From positions 1 to 35,632 of the forward strand of contig DBLZ01000094.1 in the NCBI GenBank assembly GCA_002297545.1: a stretch of 35,632 nucleotides of DNA, read 5' to 3'. The notes beneath the pieces are model-generated. The model saw nothing but the letters and a program-made list of their open reading frames with translations, did no database searches and was not told the DNA's origin. How positions within the stretch are numbered: position 1 is the first letter of the stretch; every line of letters begins with the position of its first letter. Positions 1 through 7,144 of the stretch are shown here, one piece after another. A program made the translations under genes and the position numbers. The stretch comes from Prevotellaceae bacterium UBA711. GTDB taxonomy: Bacteria; Bacteroidota; Bacteroidia; Bacteroidales; Bacteroidaceae.

Positions 1-482
1 GTTGCCTGTGGAATATAGAGGAGGAACTGCATCACTCGATAGATGCGCACAGCAACATCATCCTGTCGCGGTACATCGAGTTGCTACTGGACTACTGCAC
101 ACGCTACTATGAGCGGCAGTTCATCACTCGTGAGGCTAAGAACAAGACCATATTGGAAACGATGGATAAACTCATTTGCGAGTATATCACATCGGGCAGA
201 CTGGCCAAGGACATGCTACCGACAGAGAGGTACTGCGCCGAACGACTGGGCCTGTCAGTCGCATATTTCTGCGACCTGCTGAAGTTCGAGACAGGCCGGA
301 CGTTTGATGAATGTTTCCAGGTGAAACGTCTGGACGCGGCCAAGCAACTCCTTCTCGAGCCAGCCAATACCCCAGTGAGAGTGGCACGGACGTTGGGCTA
401 TCCCAATGTGCAATACTTCAGTTTGCTGTTCAAACGTATCACAGGACTCTCGCCCAATGAATACAGGCAGACCCATAATTAG
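1..482 (+). CDS. AraC-family transcriptional regulator, C-terminal part (5' end outside window)
   Basis: The open frame enters from the left edge (first full codon at position 3) and ends at TAA 480-482, leaving about 159 residues. The N-terminal half here resembles the linker of Bacteroidetes AraC regulators. The C-terminal ~100 residues form the double helix-turn-helix DNA-binding domain: the first HTH lies around 'AERLGLSVAYFCDLLKFETG', the second around 'VARTLGYPNVQYFSLLFKRI', followed by the family's 'TGLSPNEYR' ending. It is a DNA-binding activator or repressor; its effector domain is not visible. It converges on the Fe-S operon with only 9 bp between stop codons, so it need not regulate that operon. 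Family assignment is firm; the target is unknown. Confidence 0.9.
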   Translation, partial: CLWNIEEELHHSIDAHSNIILSRYIELLLDYCTRYYERQFITREAKNKTILETMDKLICEYITSGRLAKDMLPTERYCAERLGLSVAYFCDLLKFETGRTFDECFQVKRLDAAKQLLLEPANTPVRVARTLGYPNVQYFSLLFKRITGLSPNEYRQTHN

Positions 483-491
483 GACCACAAA

Positions 492-1070
492 TCACTTGGC
501 CTTCATCTTGCTTATCATTTGCGTCATGTTGCCCATGGGGCAGAACACACACCATGTGCGTGGACGGTAGATGACTGTGAGTATGACACCTACTATCAGC
601 GATGTAAGCATGATGCCATATAGGCCGAATGCAAACTGCGCCTTCCATGGCTCTATGGCTACAGGATAGGCCCAGTGCCAGGGCACATTGAAGGTCCATA
701 GCAGATGGATGGTCTCGTGCAACGACTCTATTCCGTTGGCCACCTGCACCGTGAGCCAAATCATCTCTATGAAGAAGAACAGAAAGAATATCAGGAACCC
801 GTGGCGGAACCATGGAGAGGACAGCCATCGTGGTGCCACGTGCTTGCGTGACCATCCCAGCGTGTTGCCTATCTGCAGGAACAGCTGGCCGCGACCGCAA
901 TACTTGTTGCAATAGCCTTTACCTCCGCCCAATATGGCCATCAGCAGGGGTATCATGAAGCAGATGACACCCAGCCATGCGAACACGATGTTGAAGAAAC
1001 CCAGTGCGAAGTATGTGGCGGAGATTATCCACATGTAGTCGCTCCAACGTTTTGTCTTTTGCTTTGTCAT
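492..1070 (-). CDS. Polytopic membrane 4Fe-4S protein (NapH/CcoG-like architecture)
   Basis: A 192-residue protein with about four hydrophobic segments (roughly residues 12-32, 33-49, 92-112 and 148-168). It carries two paired-cysteine sites facing loops or ends: CNKYCGRG (C54, C58) and CVFCPMG (C174, C177). Pairs of CxxxC and CxxCP motifs beside membrane helices are typical of the NapH/NosR/CcoG group of membrane Fe-S electron-transfer proteins, but this one is short and lacks the usual full CxxCxxCxxxCP ferredoxin motifs. It is last in a three-gene operon, 9 bp after the ferredoxin, which suggests it passes electrons between the cytoplasmic ferredoxin and a membrane partner (inference). No terminal enzyme is encoded next to it. 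Confidence 0.75.
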   Translation of the reverse strand: MTKQKTKRWSDYMWIISATYFALGFFNIVFAWLGVICFMIPLLMAILGGGKGYCNKYCGRGQLFLQIGNTLGWSRKHVAPRWLSSPWFRHGFLIFFLFFFIEMIWLTVQVANGIESLHETIHLLWTFNVPWHWAYPVAIEPWKAQFAFGLYGIMLTSLIVGVILTVIYRPRTWCVFCPMGNMTQMISKMKAK

Positions 1071-1079
1071 AGTGTCCGT

Positions 1080-1271
1080 CTATCTCAATACCTTATGTAT
1101 CACTCCCGCAGGGCAGTTCTTCTCACATATACCGCACCCGATGCACGTCTCTTCATCTATCACGGCATAGCACCCCTTGTAGATGGTGATGGCATCCCGT
1201 GGGCACATGGACACGCACACGCCGCATGCCACACATCGGTCACGTTCGTTTTCTGCTTTGTACTTGGCCAT
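1080..1271 (-). CDS. Two-cluster 4Fe-4S ferredoxin
   Basis: A 63-residue soluble protein with two complete ferredoxin motifs: C13-x2-C16-x2-C19-x3-C23-P and C43-x2-C46-x2-C49-x3-C53-P. This is the pattern of a bacterial 2[4Fe-4S] ferredoxin. There is one extra cysteine, C34, between them. It acts as a low-potential electron carrier in the cytoplasm. It is the middle gene of the Fe-S operon, 9 bp downstream of the C_GCAxxG_C_C gene and 9 bp upstream of the membrane Fe-S gene, so it is the likely shuttle between those two products. Confidence 0.9.
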   Translation of the reverse strand: MAKYKAENERDRCVACGVCVSMCPRDAITIYKGCYAVIDEETCIGCGICEKNCPAGVIHKVLR

Positions 1272-1280
1272 AGTGTGTAT

Positions 1281-1676
1281 TTATTGTTTGTTTTGCTCCA
1301 GCAATTCCTCCAGAAACTCCGAGGCATCTTCCACACACAGGGGACATTCGCGCAAGGTCTGTCCGCCATTTACTCCTTTCAGCAGTTTACACTGTGTGGC
1401 GCCGTTGCGTTGTTGGAACTTCTCCATCAGCTGGCGCATGCCACGCACAGACTTGGCCTTATCCTTGGTGGACAGGCCAAGCACCACTCCGGCACCGATG
1501 ATGGCACCACAAGTGCCCTCCATGTTGCCCATGCCTGCGGCAAAGCCATTGCCTACATGTTTGATTGTTTCTTCGTCCAGCCCTGTGTAGTCGCAATATG
1601 TGCATAGCACGGCCTGCGTGCAGTTGTGGCTGCCACAGCGCTTCTTCTCTGCCGCTATCTTCTTTCTGCTTTCCAT
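1281..1676 (-). CDS. C_GCAxxG_C_C family redox protein
   Basis: A 131-residue cytoplasmic protein with the cysteine layout that names the C_GCAxxG_C_C family: cysteines at C14, C19, C25 and C28, then a glycine-rich 'GTCGAIIGAG' (C56) in place of GCAxxG, then C96 ('QCKLLKG') and the terminal pair C111-P-L-C114. The family is thought to be redox-active or metal-binding, but its reaction is not established. It is the first gene of the operon and has a good promoter upstream. Its pairing with a ferredoxin and a membrane Fe-S protein points to an electron-transfer role (inference). Confidence 0.85.
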   Translation of the reverse strand: MESRKKIAAEKKRCGSHNCTQAVLCTYCDYTGLDEETIKHVGNGFAAGMGNMEGTCGAIIGAGVVLGLSTKDKAKSVRGMRQLMEKFQQRNGATQCKLLKGVNGGQTLRECPLCVEDASEFLEELLEQNKQ

Positions 1677-1705
1677 GTCATATCCATTTTCGGTTAATGA
1701 TTGTG

Positions 1706-1737
1706 CAAAGATACAAACTTTATCTTACATCTGCAAA
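1706..1737 (-). promoter_or_regulatory. Bacteroidetes-type promoter of the Fe-S operon
   Basis: On the minus strand, TATCTTTG (1713-1706) matches the TAnnTTTG -7 element and TTTG (1737-1734) matches the -33 element, with a 20-nt spacer. The start codon at 1676 lies about 30 bp downstream of the -7 element. Confidence 0.75.
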
Positions 1738-2004
1738 TCCGGCATGGCGAGAGGATATAGTGAGGATTTCCTCAATCGTCCATTAGATGCAAATGGTGTT
1801 TCGACCTTATATTTGTTGGAGCGCAACCGTGTCGGCGAAGGCATAGCGAGCTATGGCGAGGCAACACGGGAAACAAGACTGTGGATAGAAAGGCAAAACG
1901 CCAGAAAAGACAATGGTAATATCCCCATTGGCGATCAATTTGGAATTATGCGTCTCGAAGTGTCTTTTTGGGCGCATGCATGCTTATCTTTCAATAACTC
2001 TTTG
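1738..2004. other. Intergenic region with a dyad and a -7-like site
   Basis: This lies between the Fe-S operon promoter and yaaA. On the plus strand there is a -7-like TATATTTG (1808-1815) without a clear -33 element, and a dyad CATAGC-GA-GCTATG (1842-1855). A plus-strand frame stays open across the region (in-frame ATG codons around 1744, stop near 2007) but its product resembles no family I know. It could be a small untranslated RNA, a degraded gene or a leader of yaaA; none of these is proved. Confidence 0.3.
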
Positions 2005-2012
2005 TAATTTTG
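2005..2012 (+). promoter_or_regulatory. -7 element upstream of yaaA
   Basis: TAATTTTG matches TAnnTTTG and lies 63 bp before the chosen yaaA start. No TTTG sits at the usual -33 distance. Its position supports the downstream start at 2076 over the frame's first start at 2010. Confidence 0.55.
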
Positions 2013-2075
2013 CAACGCTTTGCCCCAAGTCTAATGACGAGGGAGCTTAATGTGGCATTAAGGCTGATCACTTCT

Positions 2076-2837
2076 ATGCAAATACTTCTTGCAAACGCTA
2101 AAATAATGTATGACAAGGTTGGAAAGCATGCTCAGACTACTCCTCTCTTTCAGTCGGTGGCTAATGAACTGGCGGCAGAGATGGCCCTGATGGATATTGA
2201 TGAACTTGCCCGCCAGCTGGATTGCAGCAGGAAACTGGCAGCAGAGAACTGGCAGCGCTATCAGAACTTCTGTTGTGCCGGTACCATGCCGGCTATCCTT
2301 GCCTACAATGGTCAGGCCTATAAACATCTGAAAGCCGCCATGCTTTCGGATGAAGCCTTGGCTTTCGGGCAGAAGCATCTTTGGATAACTTGTTTCCTGT
2401 ATGGGCTGCTTCGGCCGATGGACGCAATCGTGCCTTACCGCATGGAACATTGTGTCTGCCTGCAAGCCACTGGTAACAGGCCTATACATCAATACTGGAA
2501 AGACAAGCTGACCGATACACTGATTGATAGTGTGAAGGCAGACGACGGTATTCTGGTTCATCTGTCTACTGAGGAGTATGAGCACCTTTTTGATTGGAAG
2601 CGAGTAATGGAAGAGGTCAAGGTCGTCCATCCATTGTTCTATGTACGTCAGTCCAATGGCACCCTTAGGATGCAAGCCGTGTGGGCAAAGTCATGCCGTG
2701 GAGCCATGGTAAGGTATATTCTCTCAAATCGGATAGCTTCGCCGGAGCAGTTGAGGGCCTTTGCTTATGAAGGCTTTGCCTATGCTGTCAACCATGGTGA
2801 AGAACTGTATCCTCACTTTATCCGCGAGTCTGTGTGA
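2076..2837 (+). CDS. yaaA: YaaA/DUF328-family peroxide-stress protein
   Basis: A 253-residue protein of the YaaA (DUF328/UPF0246) family. Family features seen are the N-terminal 'MQILLANAKIM' strand, 'AILAYNGQAYKHL' in the middle, 'LYGLLRPMDAIVPYRMEH', and the basic 'RGAMVRYILSNRI' and 'FAYEGFAYA' C-terminal segments. Length is normal (about 250-260 residues). E. coli YaaA limits intracellular iron and oxidative DNA damage under peroxide stress; its fold is a DNA-binding cantaloupe type. The ATG at 2076 was chosen because the family begins at that strand and the -7 element overlaps the upstream alternative. It is monocistronic and converges on the GNAT gene. Confidence 0.85.
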   Translation: MQILLANAKIMYDKVGKHAQTTPLFQSVANELAAEMALMDIDELARQLDCSRKLAAENWQRYQNFCCAGTMPAILAYNGQAYKHLKAAMLSDEALAFGQKHLWITCFLYGLLRPMDAIVPYRMEHCVCLQATGNRPIHQYWKDKLTDTLIDSVKADDGILVHLSTEEYEHLFDWKRVMEEVKVVHPLFYVRQSNGTLRMQAVWAKSCRGAMVRYILSNRIASPEQLRAFAYEGFAYAVNHGEELYPHFIRESV

Positions 2838-2896
2838 CTCTCCTCTCCGCAGCCCATAAGTGATGGCTCATGTTATAAGCTTTCGGTTCAAAGTCC

Positions 2897-3394
2897 TTAT
2901 CGTTCCAATTGAAATGCCAGACGTTCGTCGCCGTTCCAGCAGCGTATGATTCCACAGTAACGGAAGCCTTCCTTGCGGAGGGCGTTCTGCATCACTGTGT
3001 TGTCGCGATGGGTGTCTATGCGGATGTTCCGGCATTGTCGCAAGGCGAATTGTAAGGCTGTGTGCAGCAAGCCCTTGGCTTCGCCATTGCCGGCTATGCG
3101 GTGTATGGTGACATACGGAGCATCGTTGAGCCATTGGCCGTCATAGATGCAGGAATAGGTGGGGTCGGCACCTTCCTGCATGACAAAGGTGCCGACAATC
3201 TTCTTGTCCACGAGGCAGACATAGCTGGCGCCTTTCCGGATGTCACTGAGCAGAAAGTCCCGGTCTGGATAGCCATTGGTCCACTGGTCCGGGTTGCCGG
3301 TGCAGGACATGAAATGGCGTGCGTAGGCAAAGATGTCCAACATGTGTGGGATGTCTGTCGGGGTGGACTTGCGGATAACGATAGGTGAGTCCAT
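2897..3394 (-). CDS. GNAT-family N-acetyltransferase
   Basis: A 165-residue single-domain GNAT protein. The N-terminal 'IRKSTPTDIPHMLDIFAYAR', the central strand 'SYVCLVDKKIVGTFVM', the acetyl-CoA-binding region 'IHRIAGNGEAKGLLHTALQFA' (in place of R/QxxGxG/A) and the C-terminal 'LRKEGFRYCGII' follow the fold in order. It probably transfers an acetyl group from acetyl-CoA to an amine; the substrate cannot be predicted. It starts 1 bp after the flavin reductase stop codon, so the two are almost certainly co-transcribed and possibly translationally coupled. Confidence 0.85.
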   Translation of the reverse strand: MDSPIVIRKSTPTDIPHMLDIFAYARHFMSCTGNPDQWTNGYPDRDFLLSDIRKGASYVCLVDKKIVGTFVMQEGADPTYSCIYDGQWLNDAPYVTIHRIAGNGEAKGLLHTALQFALRQCRNIRIDTHRDNTVMQNALRKEGFRYCGIIRCWNGDERLAFQLER

Positions 3395-3395
3395 A

Positions 3396-3959
3396 CTATT
3401 TCAGAGCCTTGCCATCGGAAAAAGCCTGTCCGACCTTGGATCCAAGTTGCAGGTAACCATGGTGTATGGGGTCGTAGACTATAAGGCTCATCTTTTCCAT
3501 GTCCGGCGTACCGTCCTCGGCGATGTATTCATCTTTGACCTGAATGTTCACTATCTCGGCCACGATGTAGTAGCCTGTCTCGCTCTCGTGGAGTTTCTCT
3601 TTTATGCGGCACTCCATGGTCATGGGGAAGTTGGTGAAGACCGGGGCATTGACCAGCTCGGCCTTGACGGATGTCCAGCCGGTCTTCTCCATTTTGGTGG
3701 GATGGGTCTTGGCGCTGACGAGACCGATGTAATCCGCTGCCACAAGCGTGTCGGTGGTGGCAAAGGCCACGGTGAACTCGCCACAGCGGTTGAGATTGGT
3801 CGTGGTTGCGTGCGCTCCCATGGAAATCATTATCTCCTTGGAGTCCCATTGGCCGGCCCATGCGGCATTCATGGCGTTGGCAACTCCGTTTTCGTTGTAC
3901 GTGCCGATAATCAGCACGGGTTGTGGGAGAACCCACGGCTTGGGGGTAAAGTTTTTCAT
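3396..3959 (-). CDS. Flavin reductase family protein (FMN-binding split barrel)
   Basis: A 187-residue protein with the order expected of flavin-reductase-like FMN-binding proteins: 'QPVLIIGTYNENGVANAMNAAWAG' near the N-terminus, 'CGEFTVAFATTDTL' and 'YIGLVSAKTHPTKMEKTGWT' in the middle, and 'SETGYYIVAEIVNIQV' near the end. It probably reduces flavin with NAD(P)H or binds FMN; Bacteroidales members are mostly uncharacterised. ATG 3959 was chosen because the protein opens with the usual 'MKNFTPKPW'; an in-frame GTG at 3995 would add 12 unconvincing residues. It is first gene of a pair with the GNAT gene. Confidence 0.85.
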   Translation of the reverse strand: MKNFTPKPWVLPQPVLIIGTYNENGVANAMNAAWAGQWDSKEIMISMGAHATTTNLNRCGEFTVAFATTDTLVAADYIGLVSAKTHPTKMEKTGWTSVKAELVNAPVFTNFPMTMECRIKEKLHESETGYYIVAEIVNIQVKDEYIAEDGTPDMEKMSLIVYDPIHHGYLQLGSKVGQAFSDGKALK

Positions 3960-4158
3960 CTTGTTGCTAATTCGATAATTGGTGGTGGATTGCACTCAGG
4001 AGGTTTGGCACAGAAATATCTCCGTGATACGTTTGTGCGTCTTATGCGCCATGTGGTTGTGACTGTTGCCAGGCAGATGAATGTGGGGCTATACCGTGGC
4101 CTTGACAGTGCAGCATGGCGGTTCGGTAGGGGCGGCTCCATGGGGCAACAGACGCATA

Positions 4159-4224
4159 TTCCGGATTATGGACTTGTATAAACCGGAATTTCCAATTGTG
4201 AAAACCGGAATATCCGGCCGCATA
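4159..4224. repeat. 22-bp-period AACCGG array, copy A
   Basis: The core CCGG occurs at 4161, 4183 and 4205, exactly 22 bp apart. The units begin TTCCGGATTATG (4159), AACCGGAATTTC (4181) and AACCGGAATATC (4203). A fourth position (4225, TTCTGAAACATT) is at most a decayed copy. The sequence between cores is not conserved. The same motif and spacing recur at 13452 and 33810. Confidence 0.75.
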
Positions 4225-4284
4225 TTCTGAAACATTCTGCCTGCTTCCCGTGGAAGACGTTCTGTGGCTTTGTGGGGATATAAG

Positions 4285-4311
4285 CGAGGGCCGGTATTGT
4301 ACCGACCCTCG
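4285..4311. terminator. Hairpin downstream of glgP, probable terminator
   Basis: Arms 4285-4296 and 4300-4311 pair over 12 positions with one C-A mismatch and a 3-nt loop. It lies 89 bp after the glgP stop on the minus strand. The downstream tract is only mildly T-rich, so intrinsic termination is plausible rather than certain. Confidence 0.6.
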
Positions 4312-4399
4312 ATATTGTTGATATGTGTCTGCGATGTGCTCACGATATGACAGCACATTACAGACAGTTACCTGTGCAGATGTCTGTACGCGGTGTGGT

Positions 4400-6961
4400 T
4401 TAGAACCATGTTACGTAGCAGAAGTCCTGACGGTGAGGCAGGAGGGCATTCTTGGGATACATGCGGAATGCAGTCTTGTAGCTGCCGGCATTGTCCAATG
4501 AGTGGCTACCCTGGAAGGTGAACTCGTTGCCGTTCTTGCCTGTCATTTGCATTTGGTCGATGCTGTAGATGCTTTCCACACCGTCTTTGTCGGTCTGAAC
4601 GGTTACTATCTCAATACCTACGACATCATTCAGACCGGCCTCGTCGATAACGACCTTAACGTCATATTTCTTGCCAGCTTCGAGTTGACCATTCTGCAAT
4701 GCCTCGTCGGCCTCCACCTTGACAACCTTGATATTGTTCCAGTTGGATGCTACACTTTCCTTCCATGCGGCAATTTCCTTTGCCAGCTTGTTGCCATCCT
4801 TGCGAAGCTCATTGCCACGGTCACGCAGCTTGTTGTAGAAGCGGCTATAGTAGTCGTCCAGTTGACGCTTCATGGTGTAGTGGGGAGCGATGGTTGCGAT
4901 GGAGTTCTTGATAACCTTTACCCAGCCAGTGCTGTAGCCCTTGGCGTTGCGAGCGTAGTAGAGAGGCATGATCTCGTTCTCCAGCAGGCTGTAGATGGTG
5001 GCAGCGTCGAGCTGGTCCTGATGAGCCTGATTCTGATAGGTACGCTTCTCGGTCAATGCCCAGCCAGCGCCCTCGCGGTAGCCCTCGAGCCACCATCCGT
5101 CCAGTACGGAGAGGTTGACAACACCGTTCATCAGCGCCTTTTCGCCTGATGTACCGCTGGCCTCCAGGGGACGTGTGGGAGTGTTCATCCAGATGTCAAC
5201 ACCGGAAATCAAGCGACGTGCCAACTGCATGTCGTAGTTCTCCAGGAAGATGATCTTGCCCAGGAACTGAGGCATCTGGCTGATCTCGTAGATGCGCTTG
5301 ATCAAGCCTTGGCCTGCGCCGTCGGCAGGATGTGCCTTACCGGTGTAAAGGAACTGTACGGGGTAGTTGGGGTTGTTGACGATCTTCTCCAGACGTTCCA
5401 GGTCGGTGAACAACAGGTGTGCACGCTTGTAGGTGGCGAAGCGGCGGCCGAAGCCGATGAGCAGTGCGTTGGGGTTGATCTTGTCCATCAGGCTGACAAC
5501 ACGTGAGGGGTCGCCCTGGTTCTTCAACCAGCTGTCGCGGAACTGCTCGCGGATGTAGTCTACCAACTTGTTCTTCAACTGCATGCGGGTGTTCCACACC
5601 TCGTCGTCGCTGACATTGTAGATGGCATGCCAGATCTCCTCGTTGCTCTGGTCGGCCAGATGATTGGTATCAAAGTGCTTGGCATAAAGCTTGCGCCATT
5701 CGTTGGCACACCATGTGGGGAAGTGCACGCCGTTGGTAACGTAGCCTACGTGGCTCTCCTCGGGGTAGTAGCCATTCCAAATGCCGGCAAACATCTTCTT
5801 GCTGACTTCGCCGTGCAACCAGCTCACGCCGTTTACTTCCTGGCAGGTGTTGCATGCAAATGTTGACATGCAGAAACGCTCACCCTTGTCGTCGGGATTC
5901 ATTCGGCCCATGCCGATGAACTCATCCCAAGTGATGCCCAGAAGTTGAGGATAGCCGCTCATGTACTTGCCAAAGAGGGGTTCGTCGAAGTAGTCATGAC
6001 CGGCAGGTACGGGGGTATGTACGGTGTAGAGAGAACTTACACGAACCAACTCGAGAGCTTCGGTGAAGCTCAAGCCTTCCTTGACATAGTCTACCAGACG
6101 CTGTACGTTGCACAGGGCAGCGTGGCCCTCGTTGCAGTGGTAAACGTCCTTTTTGATGCCAAGCTGTTTCAGCAGAAGTACGCCGCCGATGCCCAGGAGA
6201 ATCTCCTGTTTCAGGCGGTTTTCCCAGTTGCCGCCATACAGGGCGTGGGTGATGGGACGGTCGAACTCGCTGTTCATTTCGTTGTCGGTATCAAGCAGAT
6301 ATAGTTTGACTCGACCAACGTTTACACGCCATACATAGGCATGTACATAGTAGTCCATATAGGGAACGTCCACCACCATGGGGGTGCCGTCGGCGTTGAG
6401 CTGCTGCTCGATGGGCAGTGAGCCGAAGTTCTGAGCCTCGTAGTTGGCAATCTGCTGACCGTCCATGCTCAGTGTCTGTGTGAAGTAGCCATAGCGGTAC
6501 AGGAAGCCTACGGCGCACATGTCCACGTTGCTGTCTGAGGCCTCCTTGATGTAGTCACCTGCCAGGATACCCAGACCGCCGGAATATATCTTCAGGACCT
6601 GGTTCAAACCGTACTCCATGCAAAAGTATGCTACGGAAGCACGTGTGGTGTCGGGCTTTACGTCCATGTATGCACGGAACTGTGCATAGACATCGTTCAT
6701 CTTCTTGACGATGGCCTTGTCGTGTGCCAACTCTTCCATTCTCTCGTGAGAGAGACGTTCTAAAAGAAGCACGGGATTGTAACCACATTCGGCATACAGT
6801 TGTGCATCCAGACTGGTGAACAGGCTGCGTGCATCATGATTCCATGCCCACCACATATTGTGAGCCAAATCATTCAACTTTTCCAACTCGACAGGGATGT
6901 TGCTCTTTGCCGAAACTGTTTTCCATGCAGCTGCATTGGCGTTGCTTGCTTTAATTCTCAT
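4400..6961 (-). CDS. glgP: Alpha-glucan (glycogen) phosphorylase, GT35
   Basis: An 853-residue cytoplasmic enzyme that releases glucose-1-phosphate from alpha-1,4-glucans using phosphate and PLP. It belongs to the bacterial alpha-glucan phosphorylase branch: the N-terminus has 'LEKLNDLAHNMWWAWNHDARSLF', followed by 'ASVAYFCMEYGL', 'SGGLGILAGDYIKEASD' and 'HCNEGHAAL'. The PLP site is 'EASGTSGEKALMNG' with the Schiff-base lysine K608, followed by 'LDGWWLEGY'. The last ~110 residues form an extra beta-rich domain common in this branch. Length is normal. It lies 183 bp downstream of the glycogen synthase on the same strand, so synthesis and breakdown of glycogen are encoded together. No GlgA/GlgC-type genes are nearby. 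Confidence 0.95.
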   Translation of the reverse strand: MRIKASNANAAAWKTVSAKSNIPVELEKLNDLAHNMWWAWNHDARSLFTSLDAQLYAECGYNPVLLLERLSHERMEELAHDKAIVKKMNDVYAQFRAYMDVKPDTTRASVAYFCMEYGLNQVLKIYSGGLGILAGDYIKEASDSNVDMCAVGFLYRYGYFTQTLSMDGQQIANYEAQNFGSLPIEQQLNADGTPMVVDVPYMDYYVHAYVWRVNVGRVKLYLLDTDNEMNSEFDRPITHALYGGNWENRLKQEILLGIGGVLLLKQLGIKKDVYHCNEGHAALCNVQRLVDYVKEGLSFTEALELVRVSSLYTVHTPVPAGHDYFDEPLFGKYMSGYPQLLGITWDEFIGMGRMNPDDKGERFCMSTFACNTCQEVNGVSWLHGEVSKKMFAGIWNGYYPEESHVGYVTNGVHFPTWCANEWRKLYAKHFDTNHLADQSNEEIWHAIYNVSDDEVWNTRMQLKNKLVDYIREQFRDSWLKNQGDPSRVVSLMDKINPNALLIGFGRRFATYKRAHLLFTDLERLEKIVNNPNYPVQFLYTGKAHPADGAGQGLIKRIYEISQMPQFLGKIIFLENYDMQLARRLISGVDIWMNTPTRPLEASGTSGEKALMNGVVNLSVLDGWWLEGYREGAGWALTEKRTYQNQAHQDQLDAATIYSLLENEIMPLYYARNAKGYSTGWVKVIKNSIATIAPHYTMKRQLDDYYSRFYNKLRDRGNELRKDGNKLAKEIAAWKESVASNWNNIKVVKVEADEALQNGQLEAGKKYDVKVVIDEAGLNDVVGIEIVTVQTDKDGVESIYSIDQMQMTGKNGNEFTFQGSHSLDNAGSYKTAFRMYPKNALLPHRQDFCYVTWF

Positions 6962-7144
6962 AATTGTTTATTTGGTTTATATGTCTTTTTATTATGTCAG
7001 ATGTCGAGGCACTTGGATACCCGTCTTGGCTATGGCTGTTTCATCTTTTCTTGCAGTGCAATGGGTGGTCATGGCAAGACGCACGACTCTGGATTAATAT
7101 ATATTAAGTAAGGTATAGGCTATGTATGCAGGTTACTGATATGC

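Larger units (their letters stand above)
3960..4399. other. Non-coding stretch with tandem hairpins and a 22-bp repeat array
   Basis: This 440-bp region between glgP and the flavin reductase has no credible gene; short frames in it look like chance. From the glgP side it holds three successive dyads (4360-4365/4382-4387, 4335-4340/4352-4357, 4285-4296/4300-4311) and then the repeat array at 4159-4224. I see no clear TAnnTTTG promoter for the flavin reductase. Confidence 0.6.

Noticed and set aside
3333..4181. 282-codon plus-strand open frame
   Set aside because: Antisense to the flavin reductase gene and its upstream non-coding region; composition is not protein-like.
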